Counted from the stretch's first letter, positions 36,275 to 50,020 are shown. The stretch is DNA of 64,000 bases from Berghia stephanieae (GCA_034508935.3 CM067445.1:91041745-91105744), one strand, 5' to 3'. Numbers and translations are program-made. Notes: generated from the sequence alone by a model not told the origin.

Positions 36275-36650
36275 GGATGAGTTCTTTGACCTCCCATGGT
36301 GGGCAGGAGGTCACGATGTGTCTTCTATCCACTATATATCTGTTTCCTGAGTTGCTTTCTATCTTTGTCTTGGAATGCTATTACTTAGTTTTATCCTAGT
36401 CCTGGCTGGGGTCCTTTACTGGGAGGTAAACAGTCAAATGTATAGTTATAGTTTTGGGAGATTATTTTTTTCATCTGGTAAATCATCTCTCTGTTAAGTA
36501 CTGTTACATTTTTTGTTTTAATATATATAATGATTTGTAAAGATTTGAGTGTATTCCTCTTAGTGGGGACGGGACCTGTCACAGATCCCTCCTTTTGACT
36601 AGCACGAAATTACCTAAATGGGTCCCTTAAAAACAAAACAAGCAAACAAT
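36275..36650 (+). repeat. CACCCAG-ended retroposon, internally deleted copy
   Basis: The 5' part matches GACCTCCCATGGTGGGCAGG and TTTTGGGAGATTATTTTTTT. The tail CCCTTAAAAACAAAACAAG lies at about 36625-36645, after loss of the middle. Plus orientation, intronic. Confidence 0.6.
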
Positions 36651-37058
36651 ATGATACAGTTTCCGAGTCTCTAATATGAAAATTTTGCAGTGGTCTTGGT
36701 TAGCTATTCGTAAAATTGTATTAATGTCATGATAAATCAATTTACTTTACCACCAACTTATTATACAGCTGTGTTTGAAAGGGTCCCAAACATGATGATT
36801 AACAAGATTTTACAGTACAGAGTGACAGTTTTAAACTTTCTATTACTGTATGATAGACAACTTTTCTCACATCTCTTGCATTTAAAAAATTAAAATTGGT
36901 CTTAACAAAACGAATATAATCACTTAAAACATCCATGACATATAAAAGTGACAACTTTGTTTTGAGTTATATTCTAAATCCTTTTTGTAAATTCAATCCC
37001 TTTGTATTTATTTATATTATCTCAAATCATTTTTCTTTTTGACATTTGCCTGTTATAG

Positions 37059-37350
37059 ACACAACATGACAGATCAAACTCCACCCACACATGTCTACTC
37101 CTGTGTCCTTGTGTCGTTATGTGAATCCTCGCCGCCGAATCTGTTCCAACATATGCGCAAGAAGCACAACATTGACATCAGCACTCAGGTAGACATTGCT
37201 GGCATGACGGAGGAGGAAGAGGCAGCGGCCAGGCAGGATGGAGACAAGATCACTGAGTTCATTCAGACAGAACCAGGAGTTTATACTCAAGCAAGCACGG
37301 AGGAAATTGCAACAACCTCAAGTTTTGAAACTGTTGATGGCACTTCACAG
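37059..37350 (+). CDS. Zinc-finger gene exon 13 (finger 10 and acidic tail)
   Basis: Acceptor CTGTTATAG and donor TCACAG|GTAATT. After completing finger 9 it encodes a last finger, YSCVLVSLCESS...HMRKKH. Overall Cys-to-His distance is normal (15), but the second cysteine is three residues late and Val sits at its usual place. Two compensating T errors would restore C-x2-C-x12-H. An acidic stretch (MTEEEEAAARQDGDKITEF) follows. Confidence 0.82.
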
Positions 37351-37992
37351 GTAATTTATCGAATTAGTGGAAATAATTTTGAATTCCTTCCACATTGATA
37401 TGACATTTCTTATTTTAAATGGTGTGAGATACATTTACAGTGAAATGAATCATTAAAAGTCCTTAATTATCTCTCTTTGATGTTTTTAGCTTATCGCTAT
37501 TATAACAACAAGAAATCAAAATCAACTTGCCAGCCTAATTAGGCATTCCTGTCTTGCTTGCTTCACTGCTTATTGTAACATTTTGCTTCATTACCATTTC
37601 ATTCTCTTTGCTACCATTGTTATGAACTTTTAGAAATGTTGCACTTGCAAAATTTATGAAAACAAGTGTATATTTTAAAATCAAAATCAAACAATACTTG
37701 AATATTTCAGATAGCAAGAATTTAAAATGAAATAATGCTTTAGTATTATACTTATACGTATTATTGAGTAAATAAATGGTATAGCCTTTCAGAAGGATTG
37801 ACTTTATGGCTTATAATAAAATATTTGCTTGTAGAATTGTGGGAATGGAAAAGATTTGTGTTTTTAAGCATTTATTCCAATATTCAAACGATACAGAGTT
37901 AAGAACAGTCTTTTATTTTTTGTCATTTTTAAAAACTGGAAATAGAATAGAATTATTTTACCTTTAACCATTGTGATGGTTCTATTGTGCAG

Positions 37993-38226
37993 GTTATTAA
38001 AGAAACTTGGCAGGAGTAGCCAACATGATAAAGATGAAGATCATGACTCGGAGGTTTGCAAGCAGGTGTAGATGGGCAAGACAGCAGTAAAGAACTGGTT
38101 AGTGAACCAATGGTGACGGGACACACAGCTTATCCAGGCAGCCAGTCTGATGCAGCACAAGGCAGCTGATGCTATAGAGGGTCTGCAGGCATTGGCTGGA
38201 CAGGCCGGTCTTATCATTGATGAGGA
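37993..38226 (+). CDS. Zinc-finger gene exon 14 (frame-broken)
   Basis: Acceptor ATTGTGCAG. The donor is GAGGA|GTAAGA as written, or GAG|GTAAGA if one G is missing. Protein-like stretches occur in succession in different frames: VIKETWQE, HDKDEDHDSE, GVDGQDSSKELVSEPMVTG and AADAIEGLQALAGQAGLI. At least three frame changes occur in 230 bases. The acidic/helical style matches the flanking exons, so I keep it as an exon whose consensus is poor. Confidence 0.6.
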
Positions 38227-38866
38227 GTAAGAGTTTTGGGACTCTGTTTCTCATTTGAGAAGAGAAAAAAAAAAAAAAAAAACATATTTATTCACTACAA
38301 CTAAAACTTTTTGTGCAGACCCTACTGCAGCAGTACGTCAGTCAATAAATTTTAAGGTATTTGCTGATTTTTTTCAGTCAGATATTTTTGATCCACAGCT
38401 TAAGCATCTTACGAAACTTAATTGTTGATTTTAGGAGAGAAAGTATTAAAACTTTTTTTCAATTGAATTCTAGTTTAGACATGCAACTGTGCTGTGAAAA
38501 TATTAGTATGTGTCAGTGGACAACATTATTTTCTCATGCACATGAAAATACCATTCATCAGTAATTTCCCGATAATTCAAGCTATCCTCTCAAGTATAAG
38601 AATTTTTATTTTTTTTTTTTTTTTTTTTTTTAAATTAATTCATCATGAACAACAGTAGATTGTTGAATTATGAAATAAGTAAAAATTTTAAGAAAAGATT
38701 CATTTTACTTATTTAATTCAGAATAATGTTAACTTTTTAAATGTTACCACTTCTCTGCTGAAGGTGCAGGATATCTGATAATTTTTATTAACTGTTCCAA
38801 CTTTATTTTTTTCATTGATTGCAAGAGGCAAGGCATGTGAATATGTTTTATTCCCAACTGTTTCAG

Positions 38867-39237
38867 GTGTCCGCAATTGAGACCAAGCCGACTATTGTCA
38901 TAGAACATGCAGATGGTGGCGTTATCAACACAACAGACGGCACTCTAGTCGATGGAAACATATCATTTTATCTGCAGATCAAGGCATTGTAGAGGAACAA
39001 GTAGCAACCATTGAAGAAGCCAGCTCTGAGCATATTCAGCATATTGTGGAATCAGTGGAGTCAGCTGATGCCAATGCTGGCCTGACGAGCCTCGAGCTTA
39101 CAGAGGAACAGTTGTCTAGTCTTCACCACGGAGACATAGTGCAGATGGAGGGTCAGGTTTATATGGTGGAATTGGCGCAGGATCCAGACAGCCCAGACAA
39201 ACAATTGCTGTCTTTCCTGCCCATAAATCAGGTGTGA
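38867..39237 (+). CDS. Zinc-finger gene exon 15 (C-terminus)
   Basis: Acceptor ACTGTTTCAG, stop TGA at 39235-39237. Begins VSAIETKPTIVIEHADGG and ends DKQLLSFLPINQV, with LTSLELTEEQLSSLHHGDI between. One frame change near 38965-38970 is explained by a single missing A (ATA-ATC). The regular acidic/hydrophobic pattern suggests an activation or protein-interaction segment. Confidence 0.8.
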
Positions 39238-39744
39238 TCACTCTCACCTTGCGTTCAGGAGCAGGCCATGACCCAATATCATCTTGACCAAGATAAGGCA
39301 ATTAATGTTACCTAATAACAGACCATAAAAAATATTAAAAATTCTATACTGCAGAGCTCAATAGATCCACTTAAGTCATAAACTTAAGTTTGAATGCATT
39401 TTGAACAGTTTGGCATGATTGAGAATCAACTTCCACAAAGCCTGTTAGAAGCTATGTTGCCACGGACATCAATGACAATGAGTAGTAAAGGAAGAAAAAC
39501 ATGGAGATTTGTATCTTCTTGATAAAGTGGGACCTCTCGATGGATCCAAGCTAATTGAATCCAAGGTCCACAGCTAATTTCTAACTTTTGTGAGTTTTTA
39601 TCTAAAAATTTAGATTTGTAATATAACCTTATACTTATATTCATCATTGGAATAGCTGTAAGTTGCATGTGGGAACTTCTAATTCATCTGGATACCATTA
39701 TGTAAATGAACATTACCTTATGATTCTCCCATAGCTGTTGTCAA

Positions 39745-39960
39745 TTTTGTTTTTTCCTTTCGAATTGGAGGTAAGGCTTTGAGTGAATAAGCAATGCCTT
39801 GTAAACTGGGATGTCCTGAGTTTCAGCCCCTCTTCAGGAACTATGTTTTTTTTTTCCTTATGCAGAACTGCCAATCTCCAGTTTCCTAACGTGGGCAACA
39901 CGAGTGATTTCTGTTGACATATGCTTTTGTTTGTTGATTTTTCTATACCTAATATTCATC
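39745..39960 (+). repeat. Diverged tRNA-headed SINE
   Basis: Order of degraded box A (GAGTGAATAAGCAATGCC), degraded box B, AACTGCCAATCTCC and TGATTTCTGTTGACAT parallels the minus-strand SINE at 4270-4497. Confidence 0.45.
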
Positions 39961-40758
39961 ATAGAAATTTTTACGTCGCGAAATCTTATGTTGCAGCACA
40001 AAAGGGGCAAAACATTTTCAGTAAGAAATTATTTATTTATTTATTTTTCAAAGGATACTTTGTTAATATTGACTTGAAACTTCTGAATGAGTATTCTTAA
40101 TAATATACATATTCTCATCCACTTCCAATCATATTTAGATGGTCACTTGCTTGTAATTAAGTTTCCAGCACCTTTAATGCTCTTTTCTCTTATGAAATAT
40201 TAAATGTGATACAGTTCCTTATAATTGCTTATGCTATCATAACAAAATACGCACGGATCTGAACGTCTTGTATAGACCATATTTACAAATTACCATCTGC
40301 CTTTACTATGTCATGATTTAAAGAAGTCACTAACATGGTCCTCTATTCCCTTCTCTCCTATAATCCAGCAATCTGAATCATATGAATTTTAAAAGTTTTT
40401 AGGATCAAAAGCATTTTTATCTTTGATACGAAATAAAGCATGAAAAAAAAAGCTATTTTCAAAGAATGGACACTTGGTTAAGTTAGTACAACTAAATTCT
40501 AAGAAATACAATTGAAATAACCTAAATCATTTAAAGAAAGATTTAGGAGACAGAAAAGAAAGGAAATCCATATTGTTTATTTGTTACCAATTCCCTTCCG
40601 CGATTTGCACTTCACACTCCTTGTCATAATTCATCTTGATGTACACTTACATATTCATTTATCATTTGTCACATCTCTCCCCCTCCCTCCCCAGCATGTC
40701 ATCCAAACTGTTGATATTATTATGTTAATGTTACTGATTTTTTTTTTTTTTAATTCAT

Positions 40759-40764
40759 AATAAA
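40759..40764 (+). terminator. Candidate poly(A) signal of the zinc-finger gene
   Basis: AATAAA in ATTCATAATAAACAC, followed by T-rich sequence. Another candidate is GAAATAAAGC near 40431. Confidence 0.35.
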
Positions 40765-40770
40765 CACAAA

Positions 40771-41108
40771 CAATGAAAGTATTTTCTTTTGGTTTCTGTT
40801 TCTTTTTTTTTTTTTAATTCTTATTGAATGTAATTTAATATAATAATCTCATTTTTTGTTTAAATTGTCACTTATGATTATTGATGTATTTACAATTAAA
40901 GTTACTCTGGGGAGTAGTAAAAATTAGTACAGATATATATATAGGATTTCTGTCATTCCACCAGAGAGGTTAGGGGTTGTGGTGGAGTGGGAGAAATAAA
41001 ATGAAATAGACGTCATGCTTATTTTTTTTAAAAAACCCTTCTAACACAAAATTGGTCATTATAAATATAAAGGCAGCACTTCAGAAGTCTTGATGGGACA
41101 GTGGTGGA
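40771..41108. other. Intergenic, nothing recognised
   Basis: T-rich and A-rich runs; no exon or repeat. Confidence 0.4.
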
Positions 41109-41400
41109 TGAGCTTTTATATAGCGCAATATCCACTCAACATGCTCAAAACGCTTTACAAGGGGTAAACAGAAACATTTAACATGTAGGACGAGACATGA
41201 TGCCTGTTAGGCGATATTACACTTTTTCGGACAGAGACAACGCTGTTAACGGCCAGGTACTCATTTTACACCTGAGTACGGTGAGAGAATGTGAGTAAAA
41301 AGTCTTTTCCAAGGACTCAATATACACCGAGTGAGGCTCGAACGCAGGACTTTCCGATCTGAAAGCGAGTGTCATACCACTAGACCACATAGCCACATAG
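41109..41400 (-). repeat. tRNA-derived SINE copy
   Basis: Tail GAGCTTTTATATAGCGCAAT at the left, head (minus strand) TATGTGGTCTAGTGGTATGA at the right. Well preserved member of the 14946-15252 family. Confidence 0.85.
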
Positions 41401-41564
41401 GATTTGACCATTTTCGACTACTGTACACCACTTCAGGCAGTAACATCCATCGAACTACAAATGCTGTCATCATAAAGTCCTTTAAAACAAACAAGCACTA
41501 CACCGCTTAACCTCTGAGGCTTGGTCCGATTTTTCAGCTCTATATTTGTTATTTTGAATGTATA

Positions 41565-41817
41565 ATGTAAGCATTTGAGTTTGAGTGTTGTTGGATTTTG
41601 TGTTTGTGTCCAGATGAGACTTATTGGTGATCTCAAACTAAGTACATTGGTGGTGTTCTCTTGGAATCTACATCTGATCCCTATTTGTTCTCAGTTCCCC
41701 TACGTCTTACTTTTTCTTGGATACCATTTATTTCTTCCTTTTTACTGGCACCGATATAACCTAAATGTGTTCAAGTGCCGTAAAACCCTTAAAAACAAAC
41801 AAACAAACAAACAAACA
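41565..41817 (+). repeat. CACCCAG-ended retroposon, 5'-truncated copy
   Basis: Plus-strand copy of the 3' half: GATCTCAAACTAAGTACATT, TTGGAATCTACATCTGATCC, then GCCGTAAAACCCTTAAAAAC and five AAAC units. The tail abuts the satellite that starts at 41818. Confidence 0.75.
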
Positions 41818-42125
41818 TTCCTACCACAACTACTACAACTACCACCACATCATCATCCCTACCACAACTACTACAACTACCACCACATCATCATCCCTAC
41901 CACAACTACTACAACCACCACCACATCATCATCCCTACCACAACTACTACAACCACCACCACATCATCATCCCTACCACAACTACTACAACCACCACCAC
42001 ATCATCATCCCTACCACAACTACTACAACCACCACCACATCATCATCCCTACCACACATACTACACAAACCACCACCACATCATCATCCCTACCACAACT
42101 ACTACAACCACCACCACACATCATC
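41818..42125 (+). repeat. 38-bp tandem repeat (left flank of satellite)
   Basis: About eight units built from CATCATCCCTACCACAACTA and a CAACCACCACC segment. The same type reappears, less regular, at 48834-49165, so it brackets the 41-bp array. Confidence 0.9.
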
Positions 42126-45100
42126 CTAACACAACTACTACAACCACCACCACACAATTATTTCTAAGACCACTAATACTACAACCACCACCACACAATT
42201 ATTTCTAAGACCACTAATACTACAACTACCACCACACAATTATTTCTAAGACCACTAATACTACAACTACCACCACACAATTATTTCTAAGACCACTAAT
42301 ACTACAACCACCACCACACAATTATTTCTAAGACCACTAATACTACAACTACCACCACACAATTATTTCTAAGACCACTAATACTACAACTACCACCACA
42401 CAATTATTTCTAAGACCACTAATACTACAACCACCACCACACAATTATTTCTAAGACCACTAATACTACAACCACCACCACACAATTATTTCTAAGACCA
42501 CTAATACTACAACTACCACCACACAATTATTTCTAAGACCACTAATACTACAACCACCACCACACAATTATTTCTAAGACCACAACTACTACAACTACCA
42601 CCACACAATTATTTCTAAGACCACTAATACTACAACTACCACCACACAATTATTTCTAAGACCACTAATACTACAACTACCACCACACAATTATTTCTAA
42701 GACCACTAATACTACAACCACCACACACATCAAACAATTACACTACCCACAATTATCTAAGACCATACTACACACCACACAATTATTTCTAAGACCACTA
42801 ATACTACAACCACCACCACACAATTATTTCTAAGACCACTAATACTACAACCACCACCACACAATTATTTCTAAGACCACTAATACTACAACCACCACCA
42901 CACAATTATTTCTAAGACCACTAATACTACAACACCACCACACAATTATTTCTAAGACCACTAATACTACAACTACCACCACACAATTATTTCTAAGACC
43001 ACTAATACTACAACTACCACCACACAATTATTTCTAAGACCACTAATACTACAACTACCACCACACAATTATTTCTAAGACCACTAATACTACAACCACC
43101 ACCACACAATTATTTCTAAGACCACTAATATAACACACACACATTATTCTAAGACCACTAATAAACCACCACACAATTATTTCTAAGACCACTAATACTA
43201 CAACTACCACCACACAATTATTTCTAAGACCACTAATACTACAACTACCACCACACAATTATTTCTAAGACCACTAATACTACAACTACCACCACACAAT
43301 TATTTCTAAGACCACTAATACTACAACTACCACCACACAATTATTTCTAAGACCACTAATACTACAACTACCACCACACAATTATTTCTAAGACCACTAA
43401 TACTACAACTACCACCACACAATTATTTCTAAGACCACTAATACTACAACTACCACCACACAATTATTTCTAAGACCACTAATACTACAACCACACCACA
43501 CACAATTATTTCTAAGACCACTAATACTACAACACCACCACACAATTATTTCTAAGACCACTAATACTACAACCACCACCACACAATTATTTCTAAGACC
43601 ACTAATACTACAACCACCACCACACAATTATTTCTAAGACCACTAATACTACAACCACCACCACACAATTATTTCTAAGACCACTAATACTACAACCACC
43701 ACCACACAATTATTTCTAAGACCACTAATACTACAACCACCACCACACAATTATTTCTAAGACCACTAATACTACAACCACCACCACACAATTATTTCTA
43801 AGACCATACAACTACCTATACAACCACCACCACACAATTATTTCTAAGACCACTAATACTACAACCACCACCACACAATTATTTCTAAGACCACTAATAC
43901 TACAACCACCACCACACAATTATTTCTAAGACCACTAATACTACAACACCACCACACACACAATTAATTCTAAGACCAACTAAAATACTACAACCACCAC
44001 CACACAATTATTTCTAAGACCACTAATACTACAACCACCACCACACATTATTCTAAGACCACTAATACTACAACCACCACCACACAATTATTTCTAAGAC
44101 CACTAATACTACAACCACCACCACACAATTATTTCTAAGACCACTAATACTACAACACCACACCACACAATTATTTTCTAAGACCACTAATACTACAACC
44201 ACCACCACACAATTATTTCTAAGACCACTAATACTACAACACCACCACACAATTATTTCTAAGACCACTAATACTACAACCACCACCACACAATTATTTC
44301 TAAGACCACTAATACTACAACCACCACCACACAATTATTTCTAAGACCACTAATACTACAACCACCACCACACAATTATTTCTAAGACCACTAATACTAC
44401 AACCACCACCACACAATTATTTCTAAGACCACTAATACTACAACCACCACCACACAATTATTTCTAAGACCACTAATACTACAACCACCACCACACAATT
44501 ATTTCTAAGACCACTAATACTACAACCACCACCACACAATTATTTCTAAGACCACTAATACTACAACCCCACCAACAATTCTAAACAAATAAACACACAC
44601 CAATCCACACTCACCACACCACACATATTTCTACCAAAACACCACACAATTTCTAGACACAATACAACCACACACAAATTTTTAGACCTATACTAAACCC
44701 ACACACAATATTCTAAGACCACACTACAACACCACCAACATATTCTAAGACCATATACTAACCACCACACATATTTCAGACCAACTAAACCCAACACATT
44801 TCTACCATATACAACACCCCCCATATTTCTAGACCACTAATACTAACACCACACATTTTCTAGACATATCACACCACACCACACAATTTTCAGACCAACT
44901 ACAACCACACACACATTCTAGCACACTATACACACCACAATTCCCACCACATCACAAACACCACACAATTATTTCAGACAAATATACACCACACTATATC
45001 TACAAATACTCACTACACCACACAATTATTCTAAACACACACACCACCACACTTTTGCTATATACAAACACCACAATTATCTAAGACCACATACACACAC

Positions 45101-48100
45101 ACCCAATTTTCTAAACCACAATCTACAACCACACCACATCACATCTACAACTCTAACACACCAACAACTTCTCACAAAACTACACCACACACACATTATT
45201 TCTAAGAACATACTAACACACCACCAATTTTTCTAGACACAATAACACCACCACACAATTCACACAATACTACACCCCACACTATTTCAGCATATATACA
45301 ACACCACTCACATTCTACCATACTACAACCAAACATATTTCACAATACTAACCCACAACATCTACCACATACACATCACACCAATATTAACACTAACTCA
45401 ACACCCCACACAACATTCTACCAATACAACCACACACAATATTAAGACCAATACTCAACACCACATACATCTACACAACTATACACTACCCACACATTTC
45501 TACCTACTAACACCACCACAACTCCTACAAAACTAAACCCACACAATTTTCTAAACCAATAACACCCCACATCAACATCACAACACACAATCCACCACAA
45601 TTTTTCTAAGACCACAATACACACACCACCACATCACATCACCCAACAACAACACCACACAATTATCTAAGACATAACACAACACCACTCATCCTACCAC
45701 AATATACACTACCACCACCATTCTAGACCCTAATACTACAACACCCAACAATTATTCAAACACTATCTCAACACCACCCACACTTCACAACCACACCACC
45801 AATTTCTAAACATACTCACCACACCAACAATATTTCTAGCCCTATAACACCACCACACAATTTTCTACCTATCACACCCACATCACATCTCCACAACACT
45901 CACACCACAATTATTCTACTAATACTACAACACCACCCACAATTATTCTAGCCATAAACTACAACCACCCACACATATTTCTAAGACCTATATACAACCC
46001 ACCACCTCATCTCACACTCTAACACACCAAAATATTTCTAGACCCAACTAACCCACAAAATTATTTAGACCAACACAACACCACCATTATTCTACCAAAT
46101 CTCACCCACACAATTATCTAACCTAATACAACCACCACCAACAATTTTTCTAAGACCCTAAACTCAACCACATATCCTACCACAACCAACCACCACACAA
46201 ATTTTCAAGCCATACTCAACACCACAATTATTCTAACACTAATTAACCACACACATATCAACCATATACACCACCCAATATTTTAGACCACTAATACACA
46301 ACCCACAAATTATTCTAAGACACTATACTACACACCACCCAATCTAAACAACCACACAATTATTCTAAGCCTATACAAACACACAACATTTTTCAGCCCA
46401 ATATACAACCACACCCAAATTATTTCACCAATACTACAACACACCACAATATTTAGACCTACTACAACACCCCCAATTATTTTAAGACCCTAATACTAAA
46501 CCACACCATCTCTACAATTAACCCCACACAAATATCTACAAATACTACAACACCACACATTCACACATCTCAACCACACCACCAATTTAGCACTAAACAC
46601 CCACCAAATCTACCACAAACAACCACACCAATTTTTAGCCATATCTCACACACCACATATCATCTACCACTACACACCACCACAATTATTTCTAAACACA
46701 TACTACAACCACACAACATATTTCTACAATACACCACCACCACACATTTTCTAGACACAATCACACCACACACAATATTTCTAGACCCTATCTAACTCAC
46801 ACAATATCTAAGACACAAACTACAACCACACACATATCCACCAACTACTCACCCCACACATATTCTAGCATAATAAAACACACCACATTATCAGCCCATC
46901 TACACCCCAACATATTCAGACACTAATACACACCACCACCACACATATCTAATCTACAACCACACACAATTTTAAGACACTAATCACACACACACATATT
47001 CCACAATACTAAACACCACCACACAATTATTTCTAAGACACTAATACTACAACCACACCACACAATTATCTAAGACCACTAAACTACAACACCACCACAC
47101 AATTTTTCTAAGACCACTAATACTACAACACCACACACATTATTTCTAACCACTATACTACAACACCACCACACAATTATTTCTAGACCACTATACTACA
47201 ACACACCACACAATATTTCTAAACACTATACTACAACACCCCACTCATATCCTACACAATACTACAACACCACCACACAATTATTCTAAGACACTAATAC
47301 TACAACCACACCACACAATATTTCAAGCCACTAATCTACACCCCAACACAATTATTCTAGACACTATACACAACCACCACACATCATCCACCAACAACCC
47401 ACCACACAATTTCTAAGCCACTATACTACAACACACCACAATATCTACCACAATACTACAACACCACCACACAATTATTTCTAGACACAATACAACACAC
47501 CACACAATTATTTCAAGACACTAATACTACAACACCACCCACAATATTTCTAAGACCACTAATCTCAACCCCACACACAATTATTTTAACCACAATACTA
47601 CACACCACCCACAATTATTCTAAGACCTAATACTACAACCACCACCACACAAATTTCTAAGACACTAATTAACACCACACACATTATTTCTAAACACTAA
47701 ACTACAACCACCACCACACAATTATTCTAAGACCCTAAACCAACCACCCCACACAATTATTTCTAAGACCACTAATACTACAACACACCCACAATTATTT
47801 CTAGACCACTAATACTACAACCACCACCACCAATTATTTCTAAGACACTAATACTACAACCACACCACACAATTATTTCTAAGACACTATACTAAACCAC
47901 CACACACAATTTCTAAGACCACTAATACTCAACCACCACACAATTATTTCTAAGACCACTAATACTACAACACCACCACATATTCACCACAAACTACAAC
48001 CACCACCACACAATTTTCTAAGACCACAATACTACAAACCACCACCAACAATTATTTCTAAGACCACTAATACTACAACCACCACCACACAATTATTTCT

Positions 48101-48833
48101 AAGACCACTAATACTACAACCACCACCACACAATTATTTCTAAGACCACTAATACTACAACCACCACCACACAATTATTTCTAAGACCACTAATACTACA
48201 ACCACCACCACACAATTATTTCTAAGACCACTAATACTACAACCACCACCACACAATTATTTCTAAGACCACTAATACTACAACTACCACCACACAATTA
48301 TTTCTAAGACCACTAATACTACAACCACCACCACACAATTATTTCTAAGACCACTAATACTACAACCACCACCACACAATTATTTCTAAGACCACTAATA
48401 CTACAACCACCACCACACAATTATTTCTAAGACCACTAATACTACAACCACCACCACACAATTATTTCTAAGACCACTAATACTACAACTACCACCACAC
48501 AATTATTTCTAAGACCACTAATACTACAACCACCACCACACAATTATTTCTAAGACCACTAATACTACAACTACCACCACACAATTATTTCTAAGACCAC
48601 TAATACTACAACCACCACCACACAATTATTTCTAAGACCACTAATACTACAACCACCACCACACAATTATTTCTAAGACCACTAATACTACAACCACCAC
48701 CACACAATTATTTCTAAGACCACTAATACTACAACCACCACCACACAATTATTTCTAAGACCACTAATACTACAACCACCACCACACAATTATTTCTAAG
48801 ACCACTAATACTACAACCACCACCACATCATCA
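42126..48833 (+). repeat. 41-bp minisatellite array
   Basis: The unit begins TTATTTCTAAGACCACTAAT and continues with a CTACAACYACCACCACACAA-type half. Roughly 60 clean units lie before 44575 and about 20 after 47995, with a degraded zone between. The commonest variant is a T/C switch in CAACTACC / CAACCACC. The shared CAAC-CACCACCACA half indicates descent from the 38-bp flanking unit. No spacers and no coding potential, so neither CRISPR nor gene. Confidence 0.97.
44575..47995 (+). other. Degraded core of the minisatellite
   Basis: The same motif is recognisable, but most units have lost scattered bases and unit length shrinks irregularly. Quality improves again gradually from about 47.0 kb. 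Losses far exceed substitutions, the pattern expected from an unpolished long-read consensus. Confidence 0.8.
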
Positions 48834-49165
48834 TCCCTACCACCACTGCTACTACCACATCATCATCCCTACCACCACTCTTACTACAACCACCACCACA
48901 CCATCATCCCTAGCACCACAACTACTACAAATAACACCACATCATCCCTACCACTACTACAACCACCACCACATTATCATTCCTACCACAGCTACTACAA
49001 CCACCACCACACAATCATCCATACGACCACTACTACTACAATCACTACCACATCATCCCTACCACCGCTAGTACTACCACCATCACCACACAATCATCCA
49101 TACGACCTCTACTACTACAATCACTACCACATCATCCCTACCACCACTACTACTACAACCACCAA
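48834..49165 (+). repeat. Irregular 38-bp-type repeats (right flank of satellite)
   Basis: Units with CATCATCCCTACCACCACT and ACAATCATCCATACGACC, more diverged than the left flank. Confidence 0.85.
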
Positions 49166-49521
49166 ATGTAATTACACTTTCAACTTTTGAAATTCCCAGA
49201 GTTGTGTCGGAAATTGCTGCGAGACAAATTTTGGATCGCATCTCACTAAATTTTAGTGAAATTCAAATTTACAGGTTACGGTTGCATGAATGAGTCATGA
49301 TCTTCACAATGAAAAATTTTCTACTTTTTTGTGACCAGTCATTCTCACCCCTGATGAGAAGTGAGTGCTCTACCACCTGACCTATCAGAACATCCACACC
49401 ATGAGGAAACAGATCAGGGATCCCAAGTCTGATAATGCCAACAAATCAGTACGAAATCTATTGTGCTAAGCCATTGAGGGTTCCTTTCCAAAATGGTTTG
49501 ACATCGATGGCTATCCTGGCA
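49166..49521. other. No gene recognised
   Basis: Non-repetitive stretch. Around 49340-49400 it reads like a degraded minus-strand tRNA-type head (CTACCACCTGACCTATCAG), too eroded to assign. Confidence 0.35.
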
Positions 49522-49530
49522 TCTTGAGGA

Positions 49531-50020
49531 GTTGTTTGATTTTGTTTTTAAGGGTTTAACAGGATTTGCAACATATTTAGGTCTTATCAGCACCAGTAAA
49601 AGGGAAGAAAATTGAATAGTGAAAAGATTCTAGATATACAAATAGAAGTAAGACAAAGGGGAGTGGTTCAAATATGGAACAAATGTAGATTCCAAGAGCA
49701 CACCATCAATGTACTTAGTAAGTTTGAGATCACCTAAATGTCTCACCCACACGCCAGCACAAGATCCCACTAAGAGGAATCCACTCAAATGCTTACATTA
49801 TACATTCAAAATAACAATACATAACAGATGATTTACAAGGGAAAAAATTTCATCTCCCAAAACAATAACTATGTATTTGGCTGTTTCCCTCCCAGCCAAG
49901 CACCACAGCCAGGGCAAAACCAAGTCATCTCATTCCAAGACAAAGACAGAAAACAGATTGGAAAACAGATATAGGGAAGTACCTCCCTGCCCACTATTGG
50001 AGGTCAGGAATCCCACCCAG
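49531..50020 (-). mobile_element. CACCCAG-ended retroposon with target duplication
   Basis: TCTTGAGGA at 49522-49530 is repeated at 50021-50029, immediately after the CACCCAG terminus. Internal landmarks match the 4717-5194 and 62889-63431 copies. Confidence 0.75.

Larger units (their letters stand above)
39238..40770 (+). other. Probable 3'UTR of the zinc-finger gene
   Basis: Non-coding AT-rich sequence after the stop. AATAAA-type signals lie near 40431 and at 40759-40764. A SINE fragment is embedded at 39745-39960. Confidence 0.45.

Noticed and set aside
21564-39237. Zinc-finger locus as a decayed pseudogene
   Set aside because: It retains introns with good splice sites, intact fingers and frame breaks mainly of the missing-homopolymer-base type.
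42845-45624. Minus-strand ORFs of 60-88 codons such as GLRNNCVVVVVVLVVLE
   Set aside because: They are translations of the 41-bp unit; three frames cycle every 123 bases and stops or assembly losses end them. No initiation or domain.
42126-48833. Regular short repeats suggesting a CRISPR array
   Set aside because: Units are contiguous without unique spacers and the context is eukaryotic; it is a minisatellite.
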